From contig NZ_MSIF01000022.1 in NCBI RefSeq assembly GCF_001921215.1, forward strand, positions 92,649 to 156,648: DNA of 64,000 nt, written 5' to 3'. This stretch comes from Actinophytocola xinjiangensis. Its GTDB lineage: Bacteria; Actinomycetota; Actinomycetes; Mycobacteriales; Pseudonocardiaceae. Below the pieces are notes generated by a model. That model was not told where the DNA came from. It did no database searches and was given only the letters and a program-made list of their open reading frames with translations. The position numbers and the translations under genes were made by a program. This document shows, in pieces, positions 16,371 to 23,677 of the stretch; position 1 is the stretch's first letter, and each line of letters begins with the position of its first letter.

Positions 16371-16805
16371 ATGACGCGCATCGTGCGTGGCGCGGACGGA
16401 CGTGTCTGGACCGTGCACAGCCAGCTGGAGTGGCGTACCGAGGACGACGACGACTTCGAGCACGACGTGGCCGGCGGCAACGCCTCTGCCTACGTGCTGT
16501 TGTTCCTGGTCGTCGCGCTGGGTGCGGTTCTGGTGTTCTGGTCGCCGGACGGGCTCGTGGTTCCGGTGTGGGTGGGGCTGTTGGTCCTGCTGGCGTTCCT
16601 GTTCTTCCCGACCCGCTGGGCGCTGCGGCGGCCGTGGCGGGTGGTCGCCGAGACCGGCGACGACGGCGAGGGCGACCCGACCGAGATGTGGGAGGGCAAG
16701 GTCCGTGGCGTGTTCAACGTCCGCGCCCAGATGAAGCTGATCGCCAAGAACATCGCCGTCGAGTCGCGGCCGGGGATCGAGGGCCCGCTGCAACTCGTGG
16801 CGTGA
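16371..16805 (+). CDS. Small two-TM membrane protein, unknown function
   Basis: 144 residues with GGGAGG five nt before the ATG. Residues 1-40 are cytoplasmic and acidic (TEDDDDFEHDVAGGNAS). Two membrane helices lie near 41-58 (YVLLFLVVALGAVLVFW) and 66-82 (VWVGLLVLLAFLFFP). A basic, then mixed C-terminus follows (WRVVAETGDDGEGDPTEMW, VRGVFNVRAQMKLIAKNIAVES). It resembles conserved actinobacterial proteins of unknown function. It lies 75 bp after the sigma gene and 27 bp before the DNA glycosylase gene. Confidence 0.75.
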   Translation: MTRIVRGADGRVWTVHSQLEWRTEDDDDFEHDVAGGNASAYVLLFLVVALGAVLVFWSPDGLVVPVWVGLLVLLAFLFFPTRWALRRPWRVVAETGDDGEGDPTEMWEGKVRGVFNVRAQMKLIAKNIAVESRPGIEGPLQLVA

Positions 16806-16832
16806 TCGGCGGAATCGGGCAACACTGGCGAC

Positions 16833-17699
16833 GTGCCTGAACTTCCCGAGGTCGAAGCGCTCGCCCAGCACCTCCGTGAGCACGGCGTGGGACGCACCGT
16901 CACCAGGGTGGACGTGGCGTCGCTGAGCGTGCTCAAGACTGTCACCCCACCGTGGACCGAACTGCACGGTCGGACGGTGACGGCCGCCGGTCGTCACGGC
17001 AAGTTCCTGGACGTGGACTGTGACGGCCTGCACCTGGTGATTCACCTGGCCAGGGCCGGCTGGCTGCGCTGGGCCGACACCATGTCCGCCGCCCCGCCCA
17101 GGCCCGGCGGCAAGGGGCCGCTGGCGCTGCGGGTGCACCTCGGCCCGCCCGGCCAGGGCCCCGGCTTCGACCTCACCGAGGCCGGCACGAAGAAGGGCCT
17201 GGCGGTGTGGATCGTGCGCGACCCGGCGCAGGTGCCGGGCATCGCCGCGCTCGGACCGGACGCGCTGGCGATGACCCGCGACGAGTTCGCCGCCGTGCTC
17301 GCCGGCCGCTCCGAGCGGCTCAAGACCGTGCTGACCACGCAGAAGATCATGTCCGGGGTCGGCAACGCCTACTCCGACGAGATCCTGCACCTGGCCAAAC
17401 TCTCGCCCTACGCCACGGCCGGCAAGCTGTCCACGCAGGCCGTCGACGACCTCTACGGCGCGCTGCGCACCATCCTCACCGACGCGGTCACCCGCTCGGT
17501 CGGTCAGCACGCCGCCACCCTGAAGGGTGAGAAACGATCCGGGCTGCGGGTGCACAACCGCACCGGCATGCCGTGCCCGGTCTGCGGCGACACCGTGCGT
17601 GAGGTTTCCTTCGCCGACAAGGCGTTCCAGTACTGTCCGACCTGCCAGACGGGGGGCAAACCGCTCGCCGACCGGCGGTTGTCCCGGTTGCTCAAATAG
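16833..17699 (+). CDS. Fpg/Nei-family DNA glycosylase-lyase
   Basis: 288 residues from GTG 16833. The N-terminal catalytic motif PELPEVEAL puts the Pro nucleophile at residue 2 and Glu at 3. The helix-two-turn-helix lies near 165-195 (KIMSGVGNAYSDEILHLA). The C-terminal zinc finger is CPVCG ... CPTCQTGG. Enzymes of this family remove oxidised bases and cut the strand in base excision repair. The long middle part with PGPGFDLTEAGTKKGLAVWIV resembles actinobacterial Nei2-like members. An Nei subtype is likely but the exact substrate (8-oxoG versus pyrimidines) cannot be told. Confidence 0.9.
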   Translation: MPELPEVEALAQHLREHGVGRTVTRVDVASLSVLKTVTPPWTELHGRTVTAAGRHGKFLDVDCDGLHLVIHLARAGWLRWADTMSAAPPRPGGKGPLALRVHLGPPGQGPGFDLTEAGTKKGLAVWIVRDPAQVPGIAALGPDALAMTRDEFAAVLAGRSERLKTVLTTQKIMSGVGNAYSDEILHLAKLSPYATAGKLSTQAVDDLYGALRTILTDAVTRSVGQHAATLKGEKRSGLRVHNRTGMPCPVCGDTVREVSFADKAFQYCPTCQTGGKPLADRRLSRLLK

Positions 17700-17700
17700 G

Positions 17701-17723
17701 GGGTGGCTTGCCACCAGCCACCC
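17701..17723 (+). terminator. Hairpin after the DNA glycosylase gene
   Basis: GGGTGGCT (17701-17708) pairs with AGCCACCC (17716-17723) over a 7-nt loop directly after the stop codon. There is no T tract, which is common for actinobacterial terminators. Confidence 0.5.
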
Positions 17724-17743
17724 GGACGGTCGAGCATTGACGG

Positions 17744-19009
17744 GTGACCGACCTGTTGACCGAGCGAGCGCTGGTGGGTGTGCTCGCCATGCTCGTGGTC
17801 GGCGGCTTGTTCGCGCTGCTGATCCGACGCCGCAAGTCCGAGGGTTCCGTGGACGACGCGGTGCTCGACGCCGTGCAACGCCTGTCCAAGGCCGCGCCGG
17901 CCATGCGCAGCGGGCTGACCGAGGAGGCCGCTGACCAGGCGGCGAAACACCTGGTCGAGATGCTCAAGTGCGTGGCCATCGGGATCACCGACGCCGGCGG
18001 CAACCTGCTGTCCTGGGACGGCGGTGCCAACGAGCACTACGACGACCTGACCGACGCCATCGAGGTCGCCATCCGCAACGGCCAGCGCGCGCACATCCAC
18101 CACACCAACCTGACCTGTGACCACCGGGGACGCTGCCCGATGCGCACGGCGGTGATCGTGCCGCTGATCCCCGACGGGCACGTGGAGGGCACGCTGATCG
18201 TGGTCGGCGGGGTGAACTCCAAACGGCTGATCCGCGCGGCCGACGAGGTGGCGAAGTTCGTCAGCATCCAGCTGGAGCTGGCCAAGCTCGACGAGTCCAA
18301 GCAGGCGCTGGCCAAGGCCGAGGTGCGGATGCTGCGCGCGCAGATCTCCCCGCACTTCCTCTACAACGCGCTGAACTCGATCTCGTCGCTGATCCGCACC
18401 GACCCGGAGCGCGCGCGGGACCTGTTACAGGAGTTCGCCGACTTCACCCGCTACTCCTTCCGCACGTCCGGCCAGTTCACGACGCTGGCCGAGGAACTGC
18501 GCAACATCGACCGGTACCTCACGATCCAGGCCCAGCGCTACGCCGACCGGCTCAACGTCCGGATCAAGATCGCGCCCGAGGTGCTGTCGGTCGTGGTGCC
18601 GTTCCTGGTCCTGCAACCCCTGGTGGAGAACGCCGTCCAGCACGGCCTGTCGCCCAAGCCGGGCGGCGGCACGGTCACCGTGGTCGCCCAGGACAACGGC
18701 AACGAGGCGCTGATCAGCGTCGAGGACGACGGGGTCGGCATGGACGCCGACCGGCTGTTCGCCGACCTGCGGGACGCGCACAAGACCGGCTCGCACGTCG
18801 GCATCGGCAACATCAACCAGCGCATGCGGTCGGTGTTCGGCGACGAGTACGCGCTGATGGCCGAGACCGCCCCGGGCGCCGGTATGAAGGTCATCCTGCG
18901 GGTGCCCAAGTACTTCCCCGGGGTGCGCCCCGATCTTCCCAAGTTCGGTCTCAACGACGACGAGGAACAGCGGGAGTCGCCGGAGATCCCCTCCCAGGTG
19001 TTGCCCTGA
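17744..19009 (+). CDS. LytS-type sensor histidine kinase (first)
   Basis: 421 residues from GTG 17744. One N-terminal membrane segment (8-26, LVGVLAMLVVGGLFALLI) is followed by a GAF-like sensing domain at about 60-170 that holds CDHRGRCPMRTAVIVPL, whose cysteines may bind metal or ligand. The His_kinase domain starts near 195 with the phosphoacceptor motif QISPHFLYNALNSISSLI. The ATPase part has LVENAVQHGL, EDDGVGMD and GIGNINQRMR (N, G1 and G2 boxes). Its cognate regulator is most likely the LytTR protein at 22388, although two unrelated genes lie between them. LytS-type kinases of enterobacteria sense pyruvate; here the nearby symporters suggest a related small acid. Confidence 0.9.
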   Translation: MTDLLTERALVGVLAMLVVGGLFALLIRRRKSEGSVDDAVLDAVQRLSKAAPAMRSGLTEEAADQAAKHLVEMLKCVAIGITDAGGNLLSWDGGANEHYDDLTDAIEVAIRNGQRAHIHHTNLTCDHRGRCPMRTAVIVPLIPDGHVEGTLIVVGGVNSKRLIRAADEVAKFVSIQLELAKLDESKQALAKAEVRMLRAQISPHFLYNALNSISSLIRTDPERARDLLQEFADFTRYSFRTSGQFTTLAEELRNIDRYLTIQAQRYADRLNVRIKIAPEVLSVVVPFLVLQPLVENAVQHGLSPKPGGGTVTVVAQDNGNEALISVEDDGVGMDADRLFADLRDAHKTGSHVGIGNINQRMRSVFGDEYALMAETAPGAGMKVILRVPKYFPGVRPDLPKFGLNDDEEQRESPEIPSQVLP

Positions 19010-19059
19010 CGGGTGACACCGGCTGCCGGGTGGTGTGAGCGCGCTTAGCGTGCGATCAC

Positions 19060-21069
19060 ATGAGAACCCCGAGGCGGTTGCTGGCACTGGGAGTGTTGAC
19101 GCTGGTCGGCCTGACCGGCCTGGTCACGACGCCGCCCGGGCAGGCACAGCCGCCGGGCGACGTGCTGGTCGACGAGACGTTCACCGGCGCGACCGCCCCG
19201 GACTTCGACGCCGTCGGCACGGCCTGTCTGAGCGGCGCCCCGGCCTCGGCGACGCCGCCGCCGGCCGGGTCGCACCCGGTCGGCGGCTGTCCGGAGGTGC
19301 CGGACGCGCCGGTGCCCCAGCCGCCGACCGACGCCGCCGACCTGGGCTACCTCCAGCTGACCGACGCCTCCCGCGACCAGGCGGGCGCGGTGCTGTCCCG
19401 GACCCCGATCCCGTCTGGCCAGGGCGTGGAGATCTCCTTCGAGCAGTGGCAGTACGGCTCGACCTCCGCGCCGCCGATCGGGGGCGCCGGCGGTGCCGAC
19501 GGGATCTCGTTCTTCCTGGTCGACGGCGCGGCGGAGCTCGACGCGCCGGGCGCGTTCGGCGGCAGCCTCGGCTACGCGCAGAAGCAGCCCGACGACGTCC
19601 CGACCAACCCGTTCCTGCCGGGCGTGAACCACGGGTACCTGGGCATCGGCCTGGACGTGCTGGGCAACTACTTCGGTGACTGGGAGCGCCGGGGGGAGGG
19701 CTGTGAGACGCGCTCGCCGGCCGGCACCGCCTTCCACGTGCCGGCGCCGGGGTCGAACATGGTGACCGTGCGCGGGCCGGGCAACGGCACCATCGGCTAC
19801 TGCTTCCTCACCGCCACCACCTCGAACTTCTCCACGACCGGGCCGTGGCCGAGCACCCTGCCGGGTCTGCTGCGCGGGCCGCTGGCGACGTTGCCGGCCT
19901 CGCCGACCCCGGCCACCGCCGACCAGCTGCTGGAGCCGTCCCGGCGCACGGTCACCGTCCGGATCACCCCGGCGCCGAACCCGGAGGTGACCGTGGACGT
20001 CGACTTCAACGACGGCGACGGCGCCCAGCGGGTGCTCGCCTTCGACGCGCCGACGCCCGTGCCCGACACCTACAAGCTGGGTTTCGGCGGGTCGACCGGG
20101 CTGTGGACCGACGTGCACCTGATCCGCAAGCTGCGGGTCACCTCGATCGACCCGCTGCCGGCGTTGAACCTGGTCAAGCAGGTGCGGGTGGATCCGCCGC
20201 TGCCGGCGGTGCTGGGCGTCGGCGACGAGGTGACCTACCAGTACACGGTCACCAACTCGGGCAACACGCCGTTGACCGACGTGACGGTCACCGACTCGAA
20301 GCTCTCCGACGTCACCTGCGCGGCGACCACCCTGGAACCGAACCAGACCACCGTCTGCACCGGCACCTACGTGATCACCGAGGAGGACGTGATCAACGGC
20401 GAGGTCACCAACGTGGCCGTCGCGACCGGCACCGGGCCGGACGGTCCGGTCGACTCGCCACCCTCGACGGTGACCGTGCCGATCGGCGGGGAGACCGGGC
20501 TGGCGCTGACCAAGGAGGTCGACGACGCCGGGCCCTACGAGCCGGGCGAGACGGCCAGCTACACGTACACGGTCACCAACCTGGGTGACGGGCCGGTGTC
20601 CGACGTGGAGATCCTCGACGACCGGCTGACCGACGTGGTCTGCGAGTCGACCGAGCTGACCCCGGCCGGCACTGACGGCGACAGCACCACCTGCACGGCC
20701 ACCTACCTGGTCGAGGAGGGCGACGTCGAGGCCGGCACGGTGACCAACCGCGCGGTGGCGCTGGGCAACGGCGGCGCGCTGCGGTCCGACGAGGCGGAGG
20801 CGACGATCGAGGTCGTCGGCCCGACCCCGCCGACGACCACGACCACCTCGCCGACGACCACGACCACCTCGCCGACCACCACGACCACCACCTCACCGTC
20901 GACCTCGCCGAGCACCACGCACCCGACGAGCAGCTCACCGGCGCCGCGGCCCAAGCCCACGGGGCTGGCGCAGACCGGCGCGTCGGTCGGCACCCTGGCC
21001 ATCGCCGGCCTGCTGCTGCTGGTCGCCGGGCTCACCACCGTGGTCACGACCAGGGCGCGGCGACGCTGA
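19060..21069 (+). CDS. Sortase-anchored surface protein: L-type lectin domain, two DUF11 repeats, LAQTG signal
   Basis: 669 residues. A signal peptide covers 1-29 (ending GQAQ). Residues 30-360 look like a bacterial legume-type lectin: GGADGISFFLVDG and GYLGIGLDVLGNYFGD are the usual carbohydrate/Ca2+-site blocks. Two DUF11 beta-sandwich repeats follow (about 370-480 and 485-590), each with VTNxG and a CTATY/CTGTY end. Next come a Thr/Ser/Pro stalk and LAQTG at about 636, a hydrophobic helix and RARRR. LAxTG is the motif used by class E sortases of actinobacteria. The protein should be fixed to the wall and bind glycans. It stands between a histidine kinase and an S49 peptidase gene; no sortase gene is in view. 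Confidence 0.88.
   Translation: MRTPRRLLALGVLTLVGLTGLVTTPPGQAQPPGDVLVDETFTGATAPDFDAVGTACLSGAPASATPPPAGSHPVGGCPEVPDAPVPQPPTDAADLGYLQLTDASRDQAGAVLSRTPIPSGQGVEISFEQWQYGSTSAPPIGGAGGADGISFFLVDGAAELDAPGAFGGSLGYAQKQPDDVPTNPFLPGVNHGYLGIGLDVLGNYFGDWERRGEGCETRSPAGTAFHVPAPGSNMVTVRGPGNGTIGYCFLTATTSNFSTTGPWPSTLPGLLRGPLATLPASPTPATADQLLEPSRRTVTVRITPAPNPEVTVDVDFNDGDGAQRVLAFDAPTPVPDTYKLGFGGSTGLWTDVHLIRKLRVTSIDPLPALNLVKQVRVDPPLPAVLGVGDEVTYQYTVTNSGNTPLTDVTVTDSKLSDVTCAATTLEPNQTTVCTGTYVITEEDVINGEVTNVAVATGTGPDGPVDSPPSTVTVPIGGETGLALTKEVDDAGPYEPGETASYTYTVTNLGDGPVSDVEILDDRLTDVVCESTELTPAGTDGDSTTCTATYLVEEGDVEAGTVTNRAVALGNGGALRSDEAEATIEVVGPTPPTTTTTSPTTTTTSPTTTTTTSPSTSPSTTHPTSSSPAPRPKPTGLAQTGASVGTLAIAGLLLLVAGLTTVVTTRARRR
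20830..20897 (+). repeat. 21-bp tandem repeat in the Thr/Pro stalk
   Basis: A 21-bp unit beginning CCGACGACCACGACCACC is perfect twice (20830-20850, 20851-20871) and then diverges in a third and longer copy. It encodes PTTTTTS-like units, so copy number would set the length of the stalk that holds the lectin away from the wall. Confidence 0.8.
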
Positions 21070-21083
21070 ACCCCGTTGGTCCC

Positions 21084-21371
21084 TCAGCGGCCGGGTCGTC
21101 GCCAGGCGACCCGGCCGTCGACCAGTTCGGCGTCCAGACCCGGTGCCGGGTCCAGCTCCCAGGTGGACCCCCGGTACCGGCCGAGGTCGATCGACCCGAA
21201 GACCGAGCTGCCGGGACACGCCGTGGTCGAGGCCAACCGGCCCTCCACCCATGCCTTGGCCGATGACGCGGACGCGAACTCGGCGACGTCGAGCTGGGTC
21301 ATCGACGACCCGTCACCCGTTCCCAGCCAGGCACGCCAGGTGCGCCGGCCCGAACACTCACTTCTGACCAT
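21084..21371 (-). CDS. Small uncharacterised protein
   Basis: 95 residues; not recognised. It may begin at the in-frame ATG inside GDGSSMTQLDVAEF (about residue 24), giving a compact protein with STTACPGSSVFGSIDLGRYRGSTWELDP in two pieces and a final VAWRRPGR. There is no signal peptide or membrane helix. The gene is convergent with the surface-protein gene and divergent from the S49 peptidase gene, and its last codons form one arm of the terminator at 21089-21116. The start is uncertain. Confidence 0.55.
   Translation of the reverse strand: MVRSECSGRRTWRAWLGTGDGSSMTQLDVAEFASASSAKAWVEGRLASTTACPGSSVFGSIDLGRYRGSTWELDPAPGLDAELVDGRVAWRRPGR
21089..21116. terminator. Bidirectional hairpin terminator
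   Basis: GGCCGGGTCG (21089-21098) pairs perfectly with CGACCCGGCC (21107-21116) over an 8-nt loop. It lies 19 bp after the surface-protein stop and inside the last codons of the convergent small gene. Confidence 0.65.
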
Positions 21372-21430
21372 CTGCGGACCCCCTTGTACAAACAGGAGGC
21401 GTCAGCACCGAACGGGATACGGTGGGAAAT

Positions 21431-22315
21431 ATGAGGGAGCTCGTATCCGAGAAGCTGACCGCGCGCCTGCCCCTGTTCGGTGACCGGGGCAGCGGCAAGC
21501 CCGTGGTGGCCGTGGTCAAGCTGCACGGCGTGATCACCCCGACGCCGTCCCCGCTCGCACGCGGCACCATCAACATCAACACCGTGGAGTCCGCGCTCAC
21601 CCGCGCCTTCGAGCACGACCGGCTGCGCGCGGTCGCCGTCGTGATCAACTCGCCGGGCGGGGCGCCGACCCAGTCCGCGCTGGTCGCCGAGCGGATCCGG
21701 GAGCTGGCCGACCGCAAGAAGGTTCCGGTGCTCGCGTTCTGCGAGGACGTCGCGGCCTCCGGCGGTTACTGGCTGGCCTGTGCCGGCGACGAGATCTTCG
21801 CCCACCGCTCGTCGCTGGTCGGCTCGATCGGTGTGGTCAGCGCCGGCTTCGGCCTGTCCGGCCTGCTGGAGCGGGTCGGCGTGGAGCGCCGGGTGTACAC
21901 CGCCGGCGCGCACAAGGTCCGGCTCGACCCGTTCCGTCCGGAGAAGGACGAGGACGTCGAGTGGCTCAAGAGCCTGCAGAGCCAGCTGCACGACCAGTTC
22001 GTCGACTGGGTGCGTACCCGGCGCGGCGCGCGGCTGGCCGACGAGGACCTGTTCTCCGGCGAGGTCTGGACCGGTGCGAAGGCGAAGGATCTTGGTCTGG
22101 TCGACGGGGTGGGCAACCTGCGCGAGGTGATCGAGCAGCGCTACCCGGACGCCGAGCTGAGCGTGGCCGAGCCCAAGCGTCCGCTGCTGGCCAGGCTGGG
22201 TCTCGGTGGTCCCGGCGCGGGCCTGTTCGGGGGGCTCACCGGTCCGGCCGAGCGGGCGCTGGCGGCCGTCGAGGCGGTCGAAGTTCGTGCCACATGGTCA
22301 CGATTCGGCCTGTGA
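21431..22315 (+). CDS. S49-family serine peptidase (SppA/SohB-like)
   Basis: 294 residues from ATG 21431; TACGGT lies 7 nt upstream, so a leaderless start is possible, and GTG 21422 is an alternative. The ClpP-like core contains VVINSPGGAPTQSALVAERI, the nucleophile Ser in EDVAASGGYWLACAGDEI, and the general base Lys in TAGAHKVRLDPF. The GSIGVVSAGFGL block lies between them. There is no N-terminal membrane anchor, unlike the classical signal peptide peptidases, and the length fits the short SohB/SppA-2 type. It degrades peptides left in or near the membrane. It lies between a kinase and a regulator gene. Confidence 0.88.
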   Translation: MRELVSEKLTARLPLFGDRGSGKPVVAVVKLHGVITPTPSPLARGTININTVESALTRAFEHDRLRAVAVVINSPGGAPTQSALVAERIRELADRKKVPVLAFCEDVAASGGYWLACAGDEIFAHRSSLVGSIGVVSAGFGLSGLLERVGVERRVYTAGAHKVRLDPFRPEKDEDVEWLKSLQSQLHDQFVDWVRTRRGARLADEDLFSGEVWTGAKAKDLGLVDGVGNLREVIEQRYPDAELSVAEPKRPLLARLGLGGPGAGLFGGLTGPAERALAAVEAVEVRATWSRFGL

Positions 22316-22319
22316 CGGG

Positions 22320-22346
22320 GCTTACCATCACCCGGTGGAGGTAAGC
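22320..22346. promoter_or_regulatory. 27-bp imperfect palindrome between the S49 peptidase and LytTR genes
   Basis: Outer arms GCTTACC (22320-22326) and GGTAAGC (22340-22346) enclose CACC/GGTGG inner arms. It begins 5 bp after the peptidase stop. It could be a terminator of the peptidase gene or an operator for the regulator gene 42 bp downstream. Confidence 0.5.
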
Positions 22347-22387
22347 GTGACGGGGACCATGGACAACGGGTTATCCCCATCGGCAAG

Positions 22388-23224
22388 ATGCAGCTCACCG
22401 TGAGTACTTCATCGAACACCCCTGGCCTCGTCGTCCTGGCCGTCGACGACGAGAAGGACGGCATGGACCTCCTGCTGGAACGGTTGGACGCCAACCGCTA
22501 CGTGCGCCGCGTCCTGCCGGCCTTCGACGCCACCGAGGCCCTGCGTCAGCTCGGCGGCGACGACCCGGAGCTCAACGCGCGCCGCAACTCCGGCCTGCCG
22601 ATCGTCGACGCCGTGTTCTCCGACCTGAAGATGCCCGGCCTGACCGGCATGGAGATGGCCAAGGTGCTCGCGGGCTTCAAGCCCTCCCCGGTGCTGGTGT
22701 TCATCACCGGCCACGGCGAGGGCAACGACGCGGTCGAGGCGTTCGAGCTGGGGGCGGTCGACTTCATCCCCAAGCCGTGCGACCAGAACCGGATGGACCG
22801 CGCGGTCCAGCGGGTGATCTCCAAGCTGCGCGGCGACGGCCTGGTCGGCCAGGCGCCGACGGCCGCCGGCCCGGAGCCCGGCGACGACGAGGTGATCCCG
22901 GTCGAGCTGGCCGGCAACACCAAGCTGATCCCGCGCTCGTCGGTGCGCTGGGTCGAGGCCCAGGGCGACTACGCGCGGCTGTTCACCAGCGAGGGCTCGC
23001 ACCTGGTGCGCATCCCGCTCGCGCAGCTCGAGGAACGCTGGGAGAAGGCGGGTTTCGTGCGCATCCACCGGTCGTACCTGGTGCCGATCAACCTGATCAC
23101 CGAGCTGCAGCTGGGCGGCAACGGCTACCACGTCGTCATCGGCGACGAGGAGCGCAAGCTGCCGGTCAGCCGCCGGCGCACCAGAGAGCTCAAGGACCGC
23201 ATCACCCGGCGCGGGGGCGTGTGA
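22388..23224 (+). CDS. LytTR-family response regulator (first)
   Basis: 278 residues. The receiver domain covers about 14-140: VVLAVDDEKDG (acidic pocket), VFSDLKMPG with the phosphoacceptor Asp, FITGHGEG and PKPCDQ with the conserved Lys. The receiver has an extra segment (GGDDPELNARRNSGLPI) before the Asp. A linker leads to a LytTR DNA-binding domain at 170-275 (VRWVEAQGDYARLFTSEGSHLVRIPLAQ, FVRIHRSYLVPI, LPVSRRRTRELK). It sits directly before the DUF485-like and symporter genes, so it probably controls them and takes phosphate from the kinase at 17744. The ribosome binding site is weak; GTG 22400 is an alternative. Confidence 0.9.
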   Translation: MQLTVSTSSNTPGLVVLAVDDEKDGMDLLLERLDANRYVRRVLPAFDATEALRQLGGDDPELNARRNSGLPIVDAVFSDLKMPGLTGMEMAKVLAGFKPSPVLVFITGHGEGNDAVEAFELGAVDFIPKPCDQNRMDRAVQRVISKLRGDGLVGQAPTAAGPEPGDDEVIPVELAGNTKLIPRSSVRWVEAQGDYARLFTSEGSHLVRIPLAQLEERWEKAGFVRIHRSYLVPINLITELQLGGNGYHVVIGDEERKLPVSRRRTRELKDRITRRGGV

Positions 23225-23653
23225 GTGAGCCGGCACGCCACCGGACCGGGCCGCGAACCCGGCAGGAGCGGCGGCGGCGCGGACGACCAGACCGGTCGCC
23301 CGCGGCGCAAGCGTGTCGTGCTCGCCGACTCCCGCGCCCCGGTGACCGTGCTGCGCACGGTGGTCGAGCTGGAGGAGCAGACCAGCTACGGCGAGGCGCT
23401 GGTCAACCAGTTCGTCCGCACCCAGTGGCGCACGGCGCTGGTGCTGGGCGCGGTGGCGATGGTGCCGCTGCTGGTTCTGCCGTTGCTGTTCTTCGCGGTG
23501 CCGGACCTGGCGGAGGTGGCGCTGGCCGGGGTGCGGCTGCCGTGGCTGTTGATCGGCATCGTCCCGTTCCCGTTGTTGTTCGGCGTGGCCTACTGGTACA
23601 ACTCGGTGGCCGAGCGACACGAACGAGACTTCGTCGCGATGGTGGAGAAGTAG
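23225..23653 (+). CDS. DUF485-like two-TM partner of a sodium:solute symporter
   Basis: 142 residues from GTG 23225, one base after the regulator stop. A basic hydrophilic leader of about 60 residues is followed by TSYGEALVNQFVRTQWRTALVLG, with membrane helices near 80-98 (LVLGAVAMVPLLVLPLLFFAV) and 110-127 (LLIGIVPFPLLFGVAYWY). The ERHERDFV end is charged. The arrangement matches the small DUF485 proteins that accompany ActP/MctC-type transporters. The symporter gene follows 24 bp later. The N-terminal leader is longer than in the third copy at 29692. A subunit or stability role is inferred. Confidence 0.75.
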   Translation: MSRHATGPGREPGRSGGGADDQTGRPRRKRVVLADSRAPVTVLRTVVELEEQTSYGEALVNQFVRTQWRTALVLGAVAMVPLLVLPLLFFAVPDLAEVALAGVRLPWLLIGIVPFPLLFGVAYWYNSVAERHERDFVAMVEK

Positions 23654-23677
23654 CCGCTCTCGGTAGGGACACCCGCG

